A program made the translations under genes and the position numbers. The notes beneath the pieces are model-generated. The model was given only the letters and a program-made list of their open reading frames with translations. It did not search any database and was not told the DNA's origin. This document shows positions 14,194-14,439 of a DNA stretch of 14,439 nt, piece after piece. Numbering within the stretch: position 1 is the first letter of the stretch; every line of letters starts with the position of its first letter. This DNA comes from an uncultured Dorea sp. (GTDB taxonomy: Bacteria; Bacillota; Clostridia; Lachnospirales; Lachnospiraceae), in assembly GCA_910579335.1 (NCBI GenBank), contig CAJTUQ010000045.1:5259-19697 (forward strand), read 5' to 3'.

Positions 14194-14439
14194 TTATTTG
14201 TTTTCTCTCTTTACTCTGCAGGGATTTCCATAGGCTATGGTATTATCCGGAATATCTTTTGTAACAACACTCCCCGCTCCAATTACAACATTATTTCCAA
14301 TTGTAACACCCGGCATAATGATAGCGCCCCCGCCAATCCAAACATTATCGCCGATGATTACCGGTGCTGTTTGCGTTTTACAAAACACAAATGAACACTC
14401 ATCTTTCATAGCTCCAAAACGGTCAACAGCATTTACCGG
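14194..14439 (-). CDS. Hexapeptide-repeat sugar O-acetyltransferase, C-terminal part (5' end outside window)
   Basis: The frame is open to the right edge, so the ATG at 14409 is probably internal; 81 residues are visible. The sequence is a left-handed beta-helix of hexapeptide repeats: PVIIGDNVWIGGGAII, PGVTIGNNVVIGAGSVV, then TKDIPDNTIAYGNPCRV. This is typical of the LacA/Maa/NodL group of acetyl-CoA-dependent acetyltransferases acting on sugars. The family ends a few residues after NPxxV, as here (KRENK). The substrate could be a free sugar, a nodulation-like or cell-surface glycan, and cannot be told from the fragment. Confidence 0.9.
   Translation of the reverse strand, partial: PVNAVDRFGAMKDECSFVFCKTQTAPVIIGDNVWIGGGAIIMPGVTIGNNVVIGAGSVVTKDIPDNTIAYGNPCRVKRENK

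Overview
The window looks like the chromosome of a low-GC, spore-forming Gram-positive bacterium of class Clostridia, most likely Lachnospiraceae. The evidence is an infC-rpmI-rplT operon with a Firmicutes-type leader, strong AGGAGG-type ribosome binding sites, a SpoVAF/GerA-type spore germination protein, an adjacent XpaC/TelA pair, and luxS. Nearly everything is on the minus strand. The only plus-strand genes are the ABC-F fragment at the left edge, luxS and a LysR-type regulator. I see no tRNA, rRNA, CRISPR array, prophage or intact insertion sequence.

Left part (1-3700). The 3' end of an ABC-F ATPase gene runs off the left edge. Facing it is a tight minus-strand operon: a histidine phosphatase, trpS (tryptophanyl-tRNA synthetase), and a small membrane protein with a possible PH-like domain. 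trpS and the membrane-protein gene overlap by one base (TAATG). The operon diverges from luxS, and both promoters are of the extended -10 type. luxS ends at a bidirectional terminator shared with the convergent xpaC-telA operon.

Middle part (3740-8425). All genes here are on the minus strand. The translation operon infC-rpmI-rplT has a near-consensus promoter, a leader of about 170 nt with a terminator-like hairpin and a competing upstream pairing, and an infC start codon that is ATT rather than ATG. A perfect-looking terminator ends it, followed by the xpaC-telA membrane/stress pair. Just upstream of the infC promoter ends a gene for a B3/4 (PheT editing-like) domain protein. It is divergent from a LysR-type regulator whose leader carries an 8+8 bp inverted repeat.

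Right part (9300-14439). A MATE efflux pump is convergent with the LysR gene. Beyond it are an orphan SpoVAF-like GerA-family germination protein and an AGCS alanine/glycine:cation symporter gene broken by a 4-base insertion. Then comes an AT-rich stretch holding a symporter promoter, two dyads and an exact match to the CodY-box consensus, but no convincing gene. The right edge cuts through a hexapeptide-repeat acetyltransferase gene.

Most of the window is ordinary core genome. The points most worth a second look are the infC leader and ATT start, the 4-bp symporter frameshift, the CodY-like box, the LysR leader dyad and the altered Walker motifs of the ABC-F protein. I did not find a clearly new multi-gene system.
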